Notes: generated by a model not told the origin, from the letters alone. 64,000 nucleotides of DNA from Paenibacillus sp. sptzw28 (GCF_019550795.1 NZ_CP080545.1:3258001-3322000); one strand, 5' to 3'. Positions 8,795-17,487 are shown, counted from the stretch's first letter. Numbers and translations are program-made.

Positions 8795-9232
8795 TCACGT
8801 TGTCTTGGTGAGATCCATGCACCAGCTATTGCATCGCATGATGTACCCCGGTGGGTACTCGAAGGCGCACTCGCCAATGAACAAGAAGTCGAGCTTCCTG
8901 CAAATTGCGTTTGACGCAGGATTGTCGACGGACGGGAATGCATGAATGTACCTGTGTTTTTGCTCTGTGCTGGCACTTACGAGGGCAGCTGCGGTAGCTG
9001 CAGCCGCTATGCCTCTGCCCTGGAAGAGTGGCAAGACGCCCCAGCCGATCTCGTATATTGTCTCATCCTGCCAGATGCGTTCCCAGTACCCAATGTTACC
9101 GACCGCTTCGAGTTCAGGGAGCAGGACGATGCTGAACATACGACCAGTCCCCTTCCTGCCGATCTCAAGGTACCGATTGTGGCGTGCGATGATCTGTTCC
9201 TCGCTCTCCGGACCTCCCAGGTGTTCTAGCAT
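8795..9232 (-). CDS. GNAT family N-acetyltransferase
   Basis: This acetyl-CoA-dependent N-acetyltransferase has the signature FQGRGIAAAAT at about residues 70-80 and an asparagine-rich late segment (NPASNAICRKLDF) typical of small-molecule acetyltransferases. The annotated ATG gives 145 residues. The same frame reads upstream as INVRIEPWADADLALLYRLNAPE, which is the normal first strand of this family. The real start is therefore probably the ATT near 9299-9301 (AGGA upstream), unless the start codon has been lost. It is followed by repeat copy A and may be a mobile cassette gene. Confidence 0.75.
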   Translation of the reverse strand: MLEHLGGPESEEQIIARHNRYLEIGRKGTGRMFSIVLLPELEAVGNIGYWERIWQDETIYEIGWGVLPLFQGRGIAAAATAAALVSASTEQKHRYIHAFPSVDNPASNAICRKLDFLFIGECAFEYPPGYIMRCNSWCMDLTKTT

Positions 9233-9488
9233 CTCCGGTGCATTCAGGCGGTAAAGTAGAGCAAGGTCGGCATCTGCCCATGGCTCAATCCGTACGTTAA
9301 TTCGATTTCCTATGGAATCGAATCATCTTGTGTTCATATCCAAAAAAGAACATATGTTCCGATTAATTTTAGCACCAATTCCTCGATGTGTCATTAAGAA
9401 GGTGAACTATTCTGCCCGAAATGACAATTCCTTAATGCTGACGAGCTATTGGACTGTTGGAGAGCCGGATGTCCTCACAATTCCGGCC

Positions 9489-9595
9489 ATGGATATAGGT
9501 TCTTGTCCTCGACTGTGGACAAGAACTTATATCCATAAAATAAGAAAAACCGCGATTTACGCGGTATCTATGCATATATGTTCTTGTCCTTTGAG
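9489..9595. repeat. Palindromic TTCTTGTCC repeat, third copy
   Basis: ATGGATATAGGTTCTTGTCC (9489-9508), an 8-base loop and the complementary arm 9517-9536 form a 20-bp stem with one mismatch. The ACCGCG-ATTTA-CGCGGT hairpin and ATGTTCTTGTCC follow. Apart from one base in the arm and a few changes, it matches 5607-5705. The rest of the 9302-9708 gap shows nothing I recognise; the long plus-strand frame across it (9312-9707) is an artefact of the repeat. Confidence 0.85.
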
Positions 9596-9708
9596 CAAAT
9601 CTAGAAGCCGCTATTGCTCCCAATACAGAATCTTAGCTTGTTGCGCTCACGATTGCAAAATACTCCAAAGCGGTCTCCTCTGTATTATAAAAATAAATGA
9701 AAAATAGA

Positions 9709-10452
9709 TCATTGTATAATAGCATTGTACTGCTCATCGGTCAGAATTCGCCGGGCCGTCAGATATCTGGGTGCAAAATTCAGATCCTGCTCTTTCTGCG
9801 AATTGCTCGCGATTGTTACAGTTTCTTTAGCTTTATTGGCAAGCAGCGTCTTCTGCTGCTGTTGGATGGTTTCATAGTTCTGTTTGACTTCCGCCAGCTC
9901 CTGCTGCAACAACGTTTCCTTCCCCGCAATAAGCTTTTTATCTTCTTTATTGCGCTCCAACATCTCTTTATCGAAGCCAATGATTTGGTCCAAATACTGC
10001 CAGCGGTTGAGAAAATCTGAGAAACTGGTGGAATGCATCAAGACATCCAAGAAACTGACATTACCGTCCTTATAGATAACCTGCAATTTATTCATCAACA
10101 TTTGGTCCCGCTGTTTTACACGAGAATCCGCATCTTGTAAGTCCTGAGCGGTCTGTGTCAAATCGGCTTCTTCTTTCTGAATGTTGGATTGAAGCGACTG
10201 TGTCTGATTGGTCACATCGTTGATGTGATTATTTAGATCATCTAATTTAGCGTTCGCAGCTAGGACATCCTTTTGAATCACATTGATTTGATTCATGGAA
10301 TCCGATATTTTATGCTGCGATGCTTTCTTTTCCTGTTGAACTTCCTGCAGCTCGTGCTCCACATCGGACAGCTCCGAACCGGCATAGACAAGAACCGGGG
10401 TGGACACCAAAACGATCAGGACAGGCAGAACGAACAAAGTCAGTCGACGCAT
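9709..10452 (-). CDS. Secreted coiled-coil protein, PcsB/EnvC-like N-terminal domain
   Basis: A signal peptide (residues 1-25, ending VYAG) is followed by a long coiled coil (about 28-120) and then VSFLDVLMHSTSFSDFLNRWQYLDQI. This last stretch is the conserved helix of the PcsB/CwlO/EnvC N-terminal domain, which binds FtsEX and holds a murein hydrolase inactive. Such proteins normally carry an M23 or NlpC/P60 hydrolase at the C-terminus. This one stops at residue 247 after FAPRYLTARRILTDEQYNAIIQ without any catalytic domain. It may be truncated, or a regulator without activity of its own. Confidence 0.7.
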   Translation of the reverse strand: MRRLTLFVLPVLIVLVSTPVLVYAGSELSDVEHELQEVQQEKKASQHKISDSMNQINVIQKDVLAANAKLDDLNNHINDVTNQTQSLQSNIQKEEADLTQTAQDLQDADSRVKQRDQMLMNKLQVIYKDGNVSFLDVLMHSTSFSDFLNRWQYLDQIIGFDKEMLERNKEDKKLIAGKETLLQQELAEVKQNYETIQQQQKTLLANKAKETVTIASNSQKEQDLNFAPRYLTARRILTDEQYNAIIQ

Positions 10453-10597
10453 GTGTTTCTCCTTAATATACAGAGGTCAAATCACCTCAAATTCTACATT
10501 GCCGGAACAGTGGCGAGGCAAATCCATGATTCGATGCAATGGAGTGCTACTGTTCGGTAGCATTAAATCGGCGGGACTTCACGGCATTAGGCGAAGC

Positions 10598-12418
10598 TCA
10601 TCCGGTTGGAGCCATCTTATTTTCCATATAACGGATAAACTGGGCGGCGAGCTCAGGATCGAATTGGGAGCCGGCACAGTTTCTGATTTCCTGCAAGGCA
10701 TCGGCAAACGATTTCGTTGCCTGATAAGGGCGTTCCGTCGTCATCGCATCGAAGGAGTCAATTATACAAAGCATGCGGGCCAGAAGCGGAATTTCTTCTC
10801 CTTTGTAGCCGTACGGATAACCTTTCCCGTCGTAACGTTCGTGATGCAGCTCGACAAGCGGTACGAGATCTTTGTATTTACCGTTCACAAGCACAATCTC
10901 TTTACCCCACAACACGTGCTTTTTGACAATTTCCCATTCCTCGCTCGTTAGCTTGCTTTTCTTGTTCAAGATATCCCTTGGAATTTCGAGCTTTCCAATA
11001 TCGTGTATCAATGCCCCCAGCACCAGCAGGCGTCGATTCGCATCATTAAGCTTCAACACATCAGCCATATCAACCGCATAGGAATATACTCTTTTCGAAT
11101 GTTTGAAGGTGTACACGTCTTTGGACAAAAAGATTTTAAGCTGTTGTTCCAGTTCTTTAATGTCGTCTTCAAGGCGTTGAGGCAATCGGCTCTCTTCCCC
11201 GTAGATCAGGACCATATTTTTGCCTTTCGATTTCGCCGCGTATACCGCACGGTCTGCCCAATCGATTAGCTGAGACTTATCATGCATCTCCTTTCTAAGT
11301 TCAATGATACCTGCAGAATATGACAAACAGCCATGCGGAAATATTTCCACGCCGTCGAAAGGGCTGTCGTTGATTTTCTTTCGAAGTCCGTCAATAAAAG
11401 CCTTCGATTGCTCCTGCGTAAATCCGGGCATAATGATCGCAAATTCTTCACCGCCAAAGCGCGCGGCAATGAAATTTTTCGACTCACACTCCGACTTGAC
11501 AAGCTCTCCGAAAAAACCGAGAAGCCGGTCTCCCTGAAGATGCCCAAACGTGTCGTTATATTTTTTGAAGTCGTCTAAATCTATCATCGCAAGGGATAAA
11601 GGGGATTCCTGCTTTTTTGCAACCTTTATAGCTTCATCCAGCTTTTCCTCAAAACAGCTGTGGCTGTATAAACCGGTGCGCTGGTCCGTATTTGCTTTCT
11701 CACTTACTGAATTATACATTTTAAATAATTGTTGAAAGGCATGGGACAGCAGTATACCGATAGCCAAGAACAGAAACAAACCCAATGAACCATTCTGAGC
11801 CATAAGGATGACAAGAACGACAGATAAAAGTAACGTACTCAGATAAGCGAAGAGAATATCTCTCATGATATTCTTTAAGAACTTAAATACTGATCCTTTA
11901 TAAAGAATTAGATAATAACAACCAAACAAGATGACATTCAACGTAAAATATGCAGCTAAAGCTACTAAATACGCATACATGTAATTAATATTGAAAGGAC
12001 CAGTTTCTCCACCTAAAAGGTGAAATGTTAACCCTGCTCCGTTTATCATAAAAGTATACATAGAAAAATTAAGGATGTGTTTCCACCACTTTGTATTCCG
12101 GGCATAAATCATGAAAACTACTGAACTGAGTAACAAAACAAATAAGGCAACACCCCCTCCGTATAGAAACAGTGCAGCCAAATAGACGGAAGAATCCATT
12201 GACTGTCCGTTCCCTTCCGGGGATAGAGCAAAAATAAAATGGCTTAAAAGGAGTACGGCTCCAACCATCGAATAAATAATAACCCATTGTGTCATTGAAT
12301 AAGAATTTATGGACAAGTTGCCCGTTGCCGCAAAGAGGAGCATCCCCGCAAAGGATTTCAATAACAAATACAAGTTACCGGGCTGACGAAAGCCAGCAAG
12401 TTTTTGAGTGAGCCTCAT
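10598..12418 (-). CDS. Membrane GGDEF + HD-GYP cyclic-di-GMP signalling protein
   Basis: The first 235 residues contain about seven membrane helices. A diguanylate cyclase domain follows (about 242-405; active-site GGEEF at 322-326), then an HD-GYP domain (about 430-606; IHDIGK at 471-476 and HHERYDGKGYP at 525-535). It therefore carries both a c-di-GMP-making and a c-di-GMP-degrading module, and either could dominate. The N-terminal membrane block may sense a ligand or membrane state. Downstream on the same strand is the PcsB-like gene. Upstream, a terminator at 12449-12480 separates it from the DUF5317 unit, though the proximity suggests a related role. Confidence 0.9.
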   Translation of the reverse strand: MRLTQKLAGFRQPGNLYLLLKSFAGMLLFAATGNLSINSYSMTQWVIIYSMVGAVLLLSHFIFALSPEGNGQSMDSSVYLAALFLYGGGVALFVLLLSSVVFMIYARNTKWWKHILNFSMYTFMINGAGLTFHLLGGETGPFNINYMYAYLVALAAYFTLNVILFGCYYLILYKGSVFKFLKNIMRDILFAYLSTLLLSVVLVILMAQNGSLGLFLFLAIGILLSHAFQQLFKMYNSVSEKANTDQRTGLYSHSCFEEKLDEAIKVAKKQESPLSLAMIDLDDFKKYNDTFGHLQGDRLLGFFGELVKSECESKNFIAARFGGEEFAIIMPGFTQEQSKAFIDGLRKKINDSPFDGVEIFPHGCLSYSAGIIELRKEMHDKSQLIDWADRAVYAAKSKGKNMVLIYGEESRLPQRLEDDIKELEQQLKIFLSKDVYTFKHSKRVYSYAVDMADVLKLNDANRRLLVLGALIHDIGKLEIPRDILNKKSKLTSEEWEIVKKHVLWGKEIVLVNGKYKDLVPLVELHHERYDGKGYPYGYKGEEIPLLARMLCIIDSFDAMTTERPYQATKSFADALQEIRNCAGSQFDPELAAQFIRYMENKMAPTG

Positions 12419-12448
12419 TGTTTCCTCAGACCCTCCGACACGTGCAAA

Positions 12449-12480
12449 TAAAAAACGGGGAACAGGATAACCTGTTCCCC
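12449..12480 (-). terminator. Intrinsic terminator
   Basis: GGGGAACAGG-TTAT-CCTGTTCCCC, a perfect 10-bp stem, is followed on the minus strand by a T run. It ends the unit formed by 13467-12546 just before the GGDEF/HD-GYP gene. Confidence 0.85.
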
Positions 12481-12545
12481 CTTATCATACACGATTTTAG
12501 ATTCATATGTAAGAACAAAGTCCTACTGATTCAGGTGATGGCATC

Positions 12546-12647
12546 CTAAATGTATCTAAAACCGGAAGTGAGAGCAACAATAACGGAAGCGACGATCACA
12601 GCATTTACCAAAATACGGGTAATTTTAATTCCTTCAACTTTTTTCAT
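12546..12647 (-). CDS. 33-residue single-pass membrane peptide
   Basis: ATG at 12647 has an excellent AAAGGAG ten bases upstream. The peptide starts MKKVEGIKITR and continues with a hydrophobic helix (ILVNAVIVASVIVALTSGF). It lies 36 bases after the DUF5317 gene in the same direction and before a strong terminator, so it is the last cistron of that unit. The good ribosome site and basic-then-hydrophobic layout argue for a real gene. Function is unknown; a small membrane partner of DUF5317 or of the signalling protein is a guess. Confidence 0.65.
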   Translation of the reverse strand: MKKVEGIKITRILVNAVIVASVIVALTSGFRYI

Positions 12648-12683
12648 TTTAATCATTCTCCTTTATAAAATTTAATATTTATA

Positions 12684-13265
12684 TTATTTTGCATTAACAA
12701 CGGATGAATTTGTTCTGAAAGCCATCATCACAGACTGCAGATAGACGAAAATTCCGAAGTTCATGATGACATCCCCTACGCTGATTACCTGGGTCCTAGG
12801 ATATGGAGCGGATAGTGGAATAATGTCCCCGAGAAAAGGTAATCTTGTCGCTGCAGTTAATGCCGCATGCTTGGAGTCGGTCGTTCCGTTCTGAAGCATC
12901 TCGACGTAATGGTGACCGAGCACGGAAGCGGCGTCGATCGATACCGGCATCCGTCCGCCGTTCACAAGCATGACGAGGAAGTTGAGTCCAACACCGGCGA
13001 AGATCCACCAGAACCCTTTCTCCTTGCGGTTTAGCCAGAGTACATAGAGCCCGGCGGCGTAAACCGCCATGAACATATAACCGCTGAATGACTTTATGTA
13101 AGGAATACGATCCCCGATCAGCACGATAATCAATTGTATCCCGAGCAAGATCGGAAACAGTATGCCTCCTTTTATGCTTATTTGCGAAAGTGCCGTCAAG
13201 CCGCTGCGCCATCCTGCACGAATGAATCCGACAATTAGACCGATAACGATTCCATCATAGACCAT
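12684..13265 (-). CDS. DUF5317 family membrane protein
   Basis: This 193-residue protein has about five membrane helices. The middle reads LNFLVMLVNGGRMPVS, then PFLGDIIPL and ISVGDVIMNFGIFVYLQSVM, the conserved pattern of DUF5317. Proteins of this family are commonly encoded beside HD-GYP proteins in Firmicutes, as here. Its biochemical role is not known. It overlaps no neighbour and is followed by the 33-residue peptide. Confidence 0.75.
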   Translation of the reverse strand: MVYDGIVIGLIVGFIRAGWRSGLTALSQISIKGGILFPILLGIQLIIVLIGDRIPYIKSFSGYMFMAVYAAGLYVLWLNRKEKGFWWIFAGVGLNFLVMLVNGGRMPVSIDAASVLGHHYVEMLQNGTTDSKHAALTAATRLPFLGDIIPLSAPYPRTQVISVGDVIMNFGIFVYLQSVMMAFRTNSSVVNAK

Positions 13266-13284
13266 CTAAGCAGTTCCCTTCTCA

Positions 13285-13467
13285 TTAGCCGGAATTAACC
13301 GCCCTGTTTGCGCCAGGCTTCGGCTGGTTCCTCACCAGGATGTAAGTCTTGCCGAATTTCCGGCAGATTACCTTTCCTTCGCGGCACAACCTTTTTACAT
13401 GGTCTTGATGCACCCCCCAAAGTTTGGACGCCTCTTCGGTCGACATTATTTTATCGAGCGGATTCAT
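13285..13467 (-). CDS. Small helix-turn-helix (excisionase/MerR-like) DNA-binding protein
   Basis: The 60-residue product MSTEEASKLWGVHQDHVKRLC...GKTYIL has the compact winged HTH layout of the excisionase/HTH_17 family: an STEEAS helix, a recognition helix after GVHQD, and a wing with KTYIL. A purine-rich AAGGGGGG precedes the ATG by about four bases. Only 19 bases separate it from the DUF5317 gene, so it is the first cistron of that unit and may regulate it. No phage or integrase gene is nearby. Confidence 0.7.
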   Translation of the reverse strand: MNPLDKIMSTEEASKLWGVHQDHVKRLCREGKVICRKFGKTYILVRNQPKPGANRAVNSG

Positions 13468-13826
13468 GCTTCCCCCCCTTTTTAGAAAAGAGAGGCGGTA
13501 GGTTTCATCAAAATCTCTTAGAATATTTCATCCTTTGACTCCATAATAGCTTGTCCGACACCGGACGTCAACAATTTCTTTTTTGGTAGTCGTAAGCGCT
13601 ATCTTGCTTCACCTTAACGCCCCTGCTTCCCGCTTCATGTTTTCAAACAACTCGTTCGCCCCTCGAATTGCTGTAGTTCAAAGCTATTTGGTTGTGCTTG
13701 TTCGATTCCGAATTCCCTTTGGTAAAAAATAACATACCCTGGTGACCTCATAATACGAACTGGCAGGATAGTTTAATAGCCACAGCTCAATCCAATTGCT
13801 ATAATTGGAAATGTTGGGGTAAGGAG
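13468..13826. other. Intergenic gap with no recognised feature
   Basis: I see no gene, repeat or convincing hairpin here. It should hold the promoters for the divergent HTH (minus) and kinase (plus) genes. Confidence 0.5.
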
Positions 13827-14456
13827 ATGGTGGTTTTGGACTCTTCTCTTGAAGAAGAAAACAGTCAAATGGACACGGTCATGAATAAGATCATAAATTC
13901 AAAAAAAGAAGAGAGACTCATTTTGGGAATAGATGGTTTAAGTCGTTCTGGGAAGACAACTTTTACTGATGATCTACGAAAAAGGCTAAAACAGCTACAG
14001 CTAAACTTTATTACGATCCACATAGATGATCATATCGTAAATCGTAAGAAAAGATATGCTACTGGTCATGAAGAATGGTACGAGTACTATACTTTACAAT
14101 GGGACATTCACTATTTGCGGGATTATTTATTTGCTAAAATACGCAAGCAAAATGAATTACAACTGCTTTTTTATAACAGCGAACTCGATGAGCAAGTTAC
14201 GAGAACCGCTTTAATACCAGATGAGTGTATTGTTTTGATAGAGGGTGTTTTCCTTCAACGACAAGAGTGGCGAGAATTTTTTGATTACATAATTTATCTC
14301 GATTGCCCTAAAAATATGCGCTTCTCTCGTGAAGCAGAAAGTACTCGTAAGGACATCCAAAAATTCAACAATAGGTACTGGAAAGCGGAAGATTACTACA
14401 TGGAAACGGTAAATCCTTTAGCTAAAGCCAATTTAGTTATTAGTACAGGGCTTTAA
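13827..14456 (+). CDS. P-loop kinase, uridine-kinase-like
   Basis: The 209-residue product has a Walker A loop GIDGLSRSGKTT near residues 34-45, a HIDDH motif near 68, an Asp-containing strand LIEGVFLQRQEW and a lid-like R-rich region (SREAESTRKD). This layout is that of small nucleoside or uridine kinase-like P-loop enzymes; the substrate is unknown. The AAGGAG at 13821 abuts the ATG directly. The in-frame TTG at 13836, nine bases from AAGGAG, is the better-spaced start. It is AT-rich and alone on the plus strand, probably acquired. Confidence 0.7.
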   Translation: MVVLDSSLEEENSQMDTVMNKIINSKKEERLILGIDGLSRSGKTTFTDDLRKRLKQLQLNFITIHIDDHIVNRKKRYATGHEEWYEYYTLQWDIHYLRDYLFAKIRKQNELQLLFYNSELDEQVTRTALIPDECIVLIEGVFLQRQEWREFFDYIIYLDCPKNMRFSREAESTRKDIQKFNNRYWKAEDYYMETVNPLAKANLVISTGL

Positions 14457-14460
14457 CCTG

Positions 14461-14694
14461 TCATAACGCATGCGGATTGCGGGTAAAGTAATCAAATCAA
14501 GAACAATTTCCTTTGGAACCCACCTGCACTCGGTCGTTTCATCAGAAGTAGCTAACTCTCCACCACAGCTTTGCACACGAATTCAAATATGACCTTCGTA
14601 GGAACATCAGTCACAGAGTCATACCGCTTAGGATATTTCCATTCCCACCTTCTACATTTCCGCCTGCCGATACAATATGTGTCGGAAACGCCAT
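14461..14694 (-). pseudogene. NUDIX hydrolase remnant
   Basis: ATG 14694, with AGGAGGT six bases upstream, opens MAFPTHIVSAGGNVEG...NGNIL, the normal start of a MutT-like NUDIX enzyme. The sequence then jumps to YDSVTDVPTKVIFEFVCKAV, so the NUDIX box is deleted. After another shift it ends GELATSDETTECRWVPKEIV..LITLPAIRMRY, the usual C-terminus. The start and ribosome site are intact but the catalytic part is gone. Confidence 0.7.
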
Positions 14695-14744
14695 TTCACG
14701 ACCTCCTAATACGGTAAGGTTGTATATTTATTCCATTTGTTTCA

Positions 14745-14900
14745 TGTACTTTCCTGCCTAGCATCTGGCGGACGTTCAAAATCTTGACGAGCACGATCCC
14801 AGGCGCGGCGCTCACGCTCGTTCTTCGGGTCACTCCCGATCTATGCCTCCCGCAGCCGCTTCTCTTAATGTTCCTCGACGTAATCCAGAACGAACGCGTC
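14745..14900 (-). pseudogene. Decayed reading frame, unknown protein
   Basis: One minus-strand frame reads AFVLDYVEEH-stop-EKRLREA-stop-IGSDPKNERERRAWDRARQDFERPPDARQ. The highly charged, regular composition looks like former coding sequence with two nonsense changes. I do not recognise the family. Confidence 0.3.
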
Positions 14901-14920
14901 GCGAACGGCGGTGTCCTATT

Positions 14921-15023
14921 TCACACCCGCTTTTTATACACCCTCATCGCAAAAAATACGCTGCAAGCAGAATCCCAACACACCACGCAAGAGCGATCCA
15001 AATATCATTGCCCACCGGCCTGC
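14921..15023 (-). pseudogene. C-terminal fragment of an ABC-2 permease gene, paralogous to 32053-32820
   Basis: About 100 bases closely match the 3' end of the intact permease at 32.1 kb: both read PVGNDIW(V/I)ALAWCVGILL.AYF and end VYKKRV-stop. Here a one-base deletion breaks the frame just before the end. Only the tail of the gene survives. Confidence 0.75.
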
Positions 15024-15030
15024 CAACAAA

Positions 15031-15060
15031 AAAAACGAACACCCGATTTGGATGTTCGTT
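15031..15060 (-). terminator. Intrinsic terminator of the GH127 gene
   Basis: AACGAACA (15034-15041) pairs with TGTTCGTT (15053-15060), extended by two more G-C pairs after one mismatch. A T run follows on the minus strand. It lies 45 bases past the GH127 stop. Confidence 0.8.
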
Positions 15061-15105
15061 CATGAATTAGCAAATGTACAAATTCGTAGCGTTGAGTTAA
15101 TCTTT

Positions 15106-17400
15106 CTACTCCCACTGCTCCATTTTAAGCCGGTCGACCATGCGGATTCCGAAGACGCCGCCAACCACGCCTCCATTAGCCGAAACGAACTTCACTTCTG
15201 TGTGTTCGCTGCCGCTGATCAGCTCGCTTGGAATATTGTAGAGCACGTCGAAAAGCTGTTCCGGGTGCGCCGCTTCAAGCTTCTGGCGAGCAATGGCGCT
15301 GCCATTGACGAGAATGTCGAATTCGCGCTCGTTCCGTCCGCGCTCGTTATGATAAGCGCCGTCGCTGCCAAAGTAGGTGACTTGCAGGACCATCGCCCTG
15401 TCAGGCGCGACTGCCATCCGATAGCTGAAATAACCGCCATTTTCCGCTACCCGATAGCCTTGCTGAGCGCGGACGGAATAGCCGGATCTCGACTCCTGCG
15501 ACTGAATACCATGCTCGACCTCGGATTGCTGCTCATGCGGGCTGACGACGTCGATCGTAATGGCATGAAGCCGTTCCCGCTCCGCTTTCTCATGGTCGAC
15601 GTAGTTCTCGTACTGTTCCTTGTTCATCATCGTCCAATAAATCGTATAGCGCTGATGATGCAATTCGTAGAACGGTATGAGCGTTACGCGCTGGCCGCCA
15701 GGTTCGCCCACAGCATCGGTGACGAACGTTAAAGCCGAGCCCTCTGCCGGCTTGATCCATTGCTTCACATCCGGCTCATCCGTCACCAGGATCGGAACGT
15801 TAATGAGCGGATGATGGTGCAGCTTGAGATGATTGTCCACGATATCGCATTCAGGGAACTGTCCTCTTCCGAGCGCGCCCGCGAGCACGACAGGACCGTA
15901 CATGAAGCCGACTTTCATGTCGTCATCCTTCGCCCGGTAGACGTGCAAATCCATCGGCAGCGTCACTTCAATCATATCGCCGGCATTCCAAAGCCGTTCG
16001 ATCTCCAAATACCCTTGTTCCGAGCTCGAGTAAGTTTCCGTTCCCACGACAGCCGTCACCGTACCGGCAGCCCAATACGGAATGCGAATGCGAAGCTTGA
16101 ACCGAGCGTCCTGCGCTTCCTCCAGCACGATTCTCGCCTTATCCGTCTTCGGAAATTCCGTTTCCTGCCGAATGACGACATTGTGTTCCTTAATGACCGC
16201 TCTCGAACCGATGAACAAGTTCACGTAGACGCCATCGCTGTCGGTATGGTAAATATCGCGCTGATAAAGCGCCGGATTCTCCATCCCCGTGCCGGTGCAG
16301 CACCAGAACGACTGGTCGTGCGTGCCGTACACTTTGAAGTGGCCCGGTTCCGTCGATACGAAATACATTTTGGCACCGGAGTCCGGGTCCTGCGAAGCCA
16401 GAATATGGTTGTACAAAGCGCGTTCGTAGAAGTCCATATATTCGGCATCCGGCGACCAACGGAACAGATGCGCAGTCAGCTTCAGCATATTGTAAGTGTT
16501 GCACGTTTCCGCCGTCTCGACGCCCAGCTTCTCGGAATGTTTTCCCCTGAAATGCTCGAAAATGCTGTTGCCGCCGATGATGTAGGAACGGTTGCGCGTT
16601 ACTTCCTGCCAGAAAAATTCGGCCATCTTCCGATACTTCTCTTCGCCCGTAATCTCAAAAATCTTGGCTGCGCCTATCACTTTCGGAATTTGAGTATTTG
16701 CATGCTTTCCTTCAAGCTCGTCTACGCCTCGGGAGAGCGGCTCCAGAATCACTTGATGGCAGAAGCGGATAGCAAGCTCCAGGTAATCCCGATTGCCCGT
16801 AATCAAATAAAGATCGGCCATCGCCTCGTTCATGCCGCCATGCTCGCAGATCAGCATGCGCTGGAACTGCTCGTCCGTCAGACGGTCGCTGCCTTTCTTT
16901 GCCCAATCGGCAAGCTTCACGACGACTTGCAGCGCCTTCTCGCTGCCGGTCAGCTTGTATACATCGATAAGGCCCGCATAAATCTTATGAATGCTGTACC
17001 AAGGCACCCATGATCCGCCGAGGCCGAAGTTGTGCACTTCAAATTCGCCGTCGCCGAAGAAAACGCGGTCGAAGCAGTCGCGCGCAAATCCGCTGACATA
17101 CCCGTACGGATCGTGTGATTGCACGAATGCCAGCTCGTCAACCGCATAGTTCAGCTTCTGCAGTAGCGCTTCGTCTCCTGTAACGGCATACATCGCCGCG
17201 GCAGCCGACAGCCAGTGGCCGACGGAATGCCCTGCGATTGGCGTCGATTCCCAGCCGCCGTAACGCGCCCTCTTGGGCTGGAGGGATGCCGCCTCATAGC
17301 AGGGCGCAACCAGACGGTCAACGTCAATGTTTAGCAAATAGCCTTTTCCTGTTTGTTGCGATTGTTGAAATATTCCATCGAGTAGTGTCGTTCTCATCAC
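15106..17400 (-). CDS. Glycoside hydrolase family 127 (beta-L-arabinofuranosidase type)
   Basis: The 764-residue product has no signal peptide and so should act in the cytoplasm, cleaving beta-L-arabinofuranosides or related sugars imported as oligosaccharides. The (alpha/alpha)6 barrel region carries GGSWVPWYS, CEHGGMNEAMADLY, AETCNTYNM (Glu298, Cys300) and FWCCTGTGMEN (Cys367, Cys368). In characterised GH127 the corresponding Glu and three Cys bind zinc, with the first Cys of the pair as nucleophile. The remaining 350 residues form the beta-sandwich domains usual in the family. Tandem ATGs begin the gene. It lies downstream of the RpiR/ABC cluster in the same direction, separated by a 240-base gap. 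Confidence 0.9.
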   Translation of the reverse strand: MMRTTLLDGIFQQSQQTGKGYLLNIDVDRLVAPCYEAASLQPKRARYGGWESTPIAGHSVGHWLSAAAAMYAVTGDEALLQKLNYAVDELAFVQSHDPYGYVSGFARDCFDRVFFGDGEFEVHNFGLGGSWVPWYSIHKIYAGLIDVYKLTGSEKALQVVVKLADWAKKGSDRLTDEQFQRMLICEHGGMNEAMADLYLITGNRDYLELAIRFCHQVILEPLSRGVDELEGKHANTQIPKVIGAAKIFEITGEEKYRKMAEFFWQEVTRNRSYIIGGNSIFEHFRGKHSEKLGVETAETCNTYNMLKLTAHLFRWSPDAEYMDFYERALYNHILASQDPDSGAKMYFVSTEPGHFKVYGTHDQSFWCCTGTGMENPALYQRDIYHTDSDGVYVNLFIGSRAVIKEHNVVIRQETEFPKTDKARIVLEEAQDARFKLRIRIPYWAAGTVTAVVGTETYSSSEQGYLEIERLWNAGDMIEVTLPMDLHVYRAKDDDMKVGFMYGPVVLAGALGRGQFPECDIVDNHLKLHHHPLINVPILVTDEPDVKQWIKPAEGSALTFVTDAVGEPGGQRVTLIPFYELHHQRYTIYWTMMNKEQYENYVDHEKAERERLHAITIDVVSPHEQQSEVEHGIQSQESRSGYSVRAQQGYRVAENGGYFSYRMAVAPDRAMVLQVTYFGSDGAYHNERGRNEREFDILVNGSAIARQKLEAAHPEQLFDVLYNIPSELISGSEHTEVKFVSANGGVVGGVFGIRMVDRLKMEQWE

Positions 17401-17487
17401 GTTGTCATCGCTCCAATATATACGATTTGATTATTTGACACTACCACTTTATCATTATAAATAGCGGCTTTCTATGAATGAACCAAA

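Noticed and set aside
9312..9707. A 131-codon plus-strand frame
   Set aside because: It runs across the palindromic repeat, and similar peptides (SCPxxRTRTYI) arise wherever the repeat occurs.
14911..15732. A 273-codon plus-strand frame
   Set aside because: It crosses the ABC-2 permease relic, a terminator and the antisense of GH127; not a gene.
15760..17013. A 417-codon plus-strand open frame
   Set aside because: It lies wholly antisense to the well-supported GH127 gene and has no ribosome site or family pattern; it is a by-product of the codon use of the other strand.
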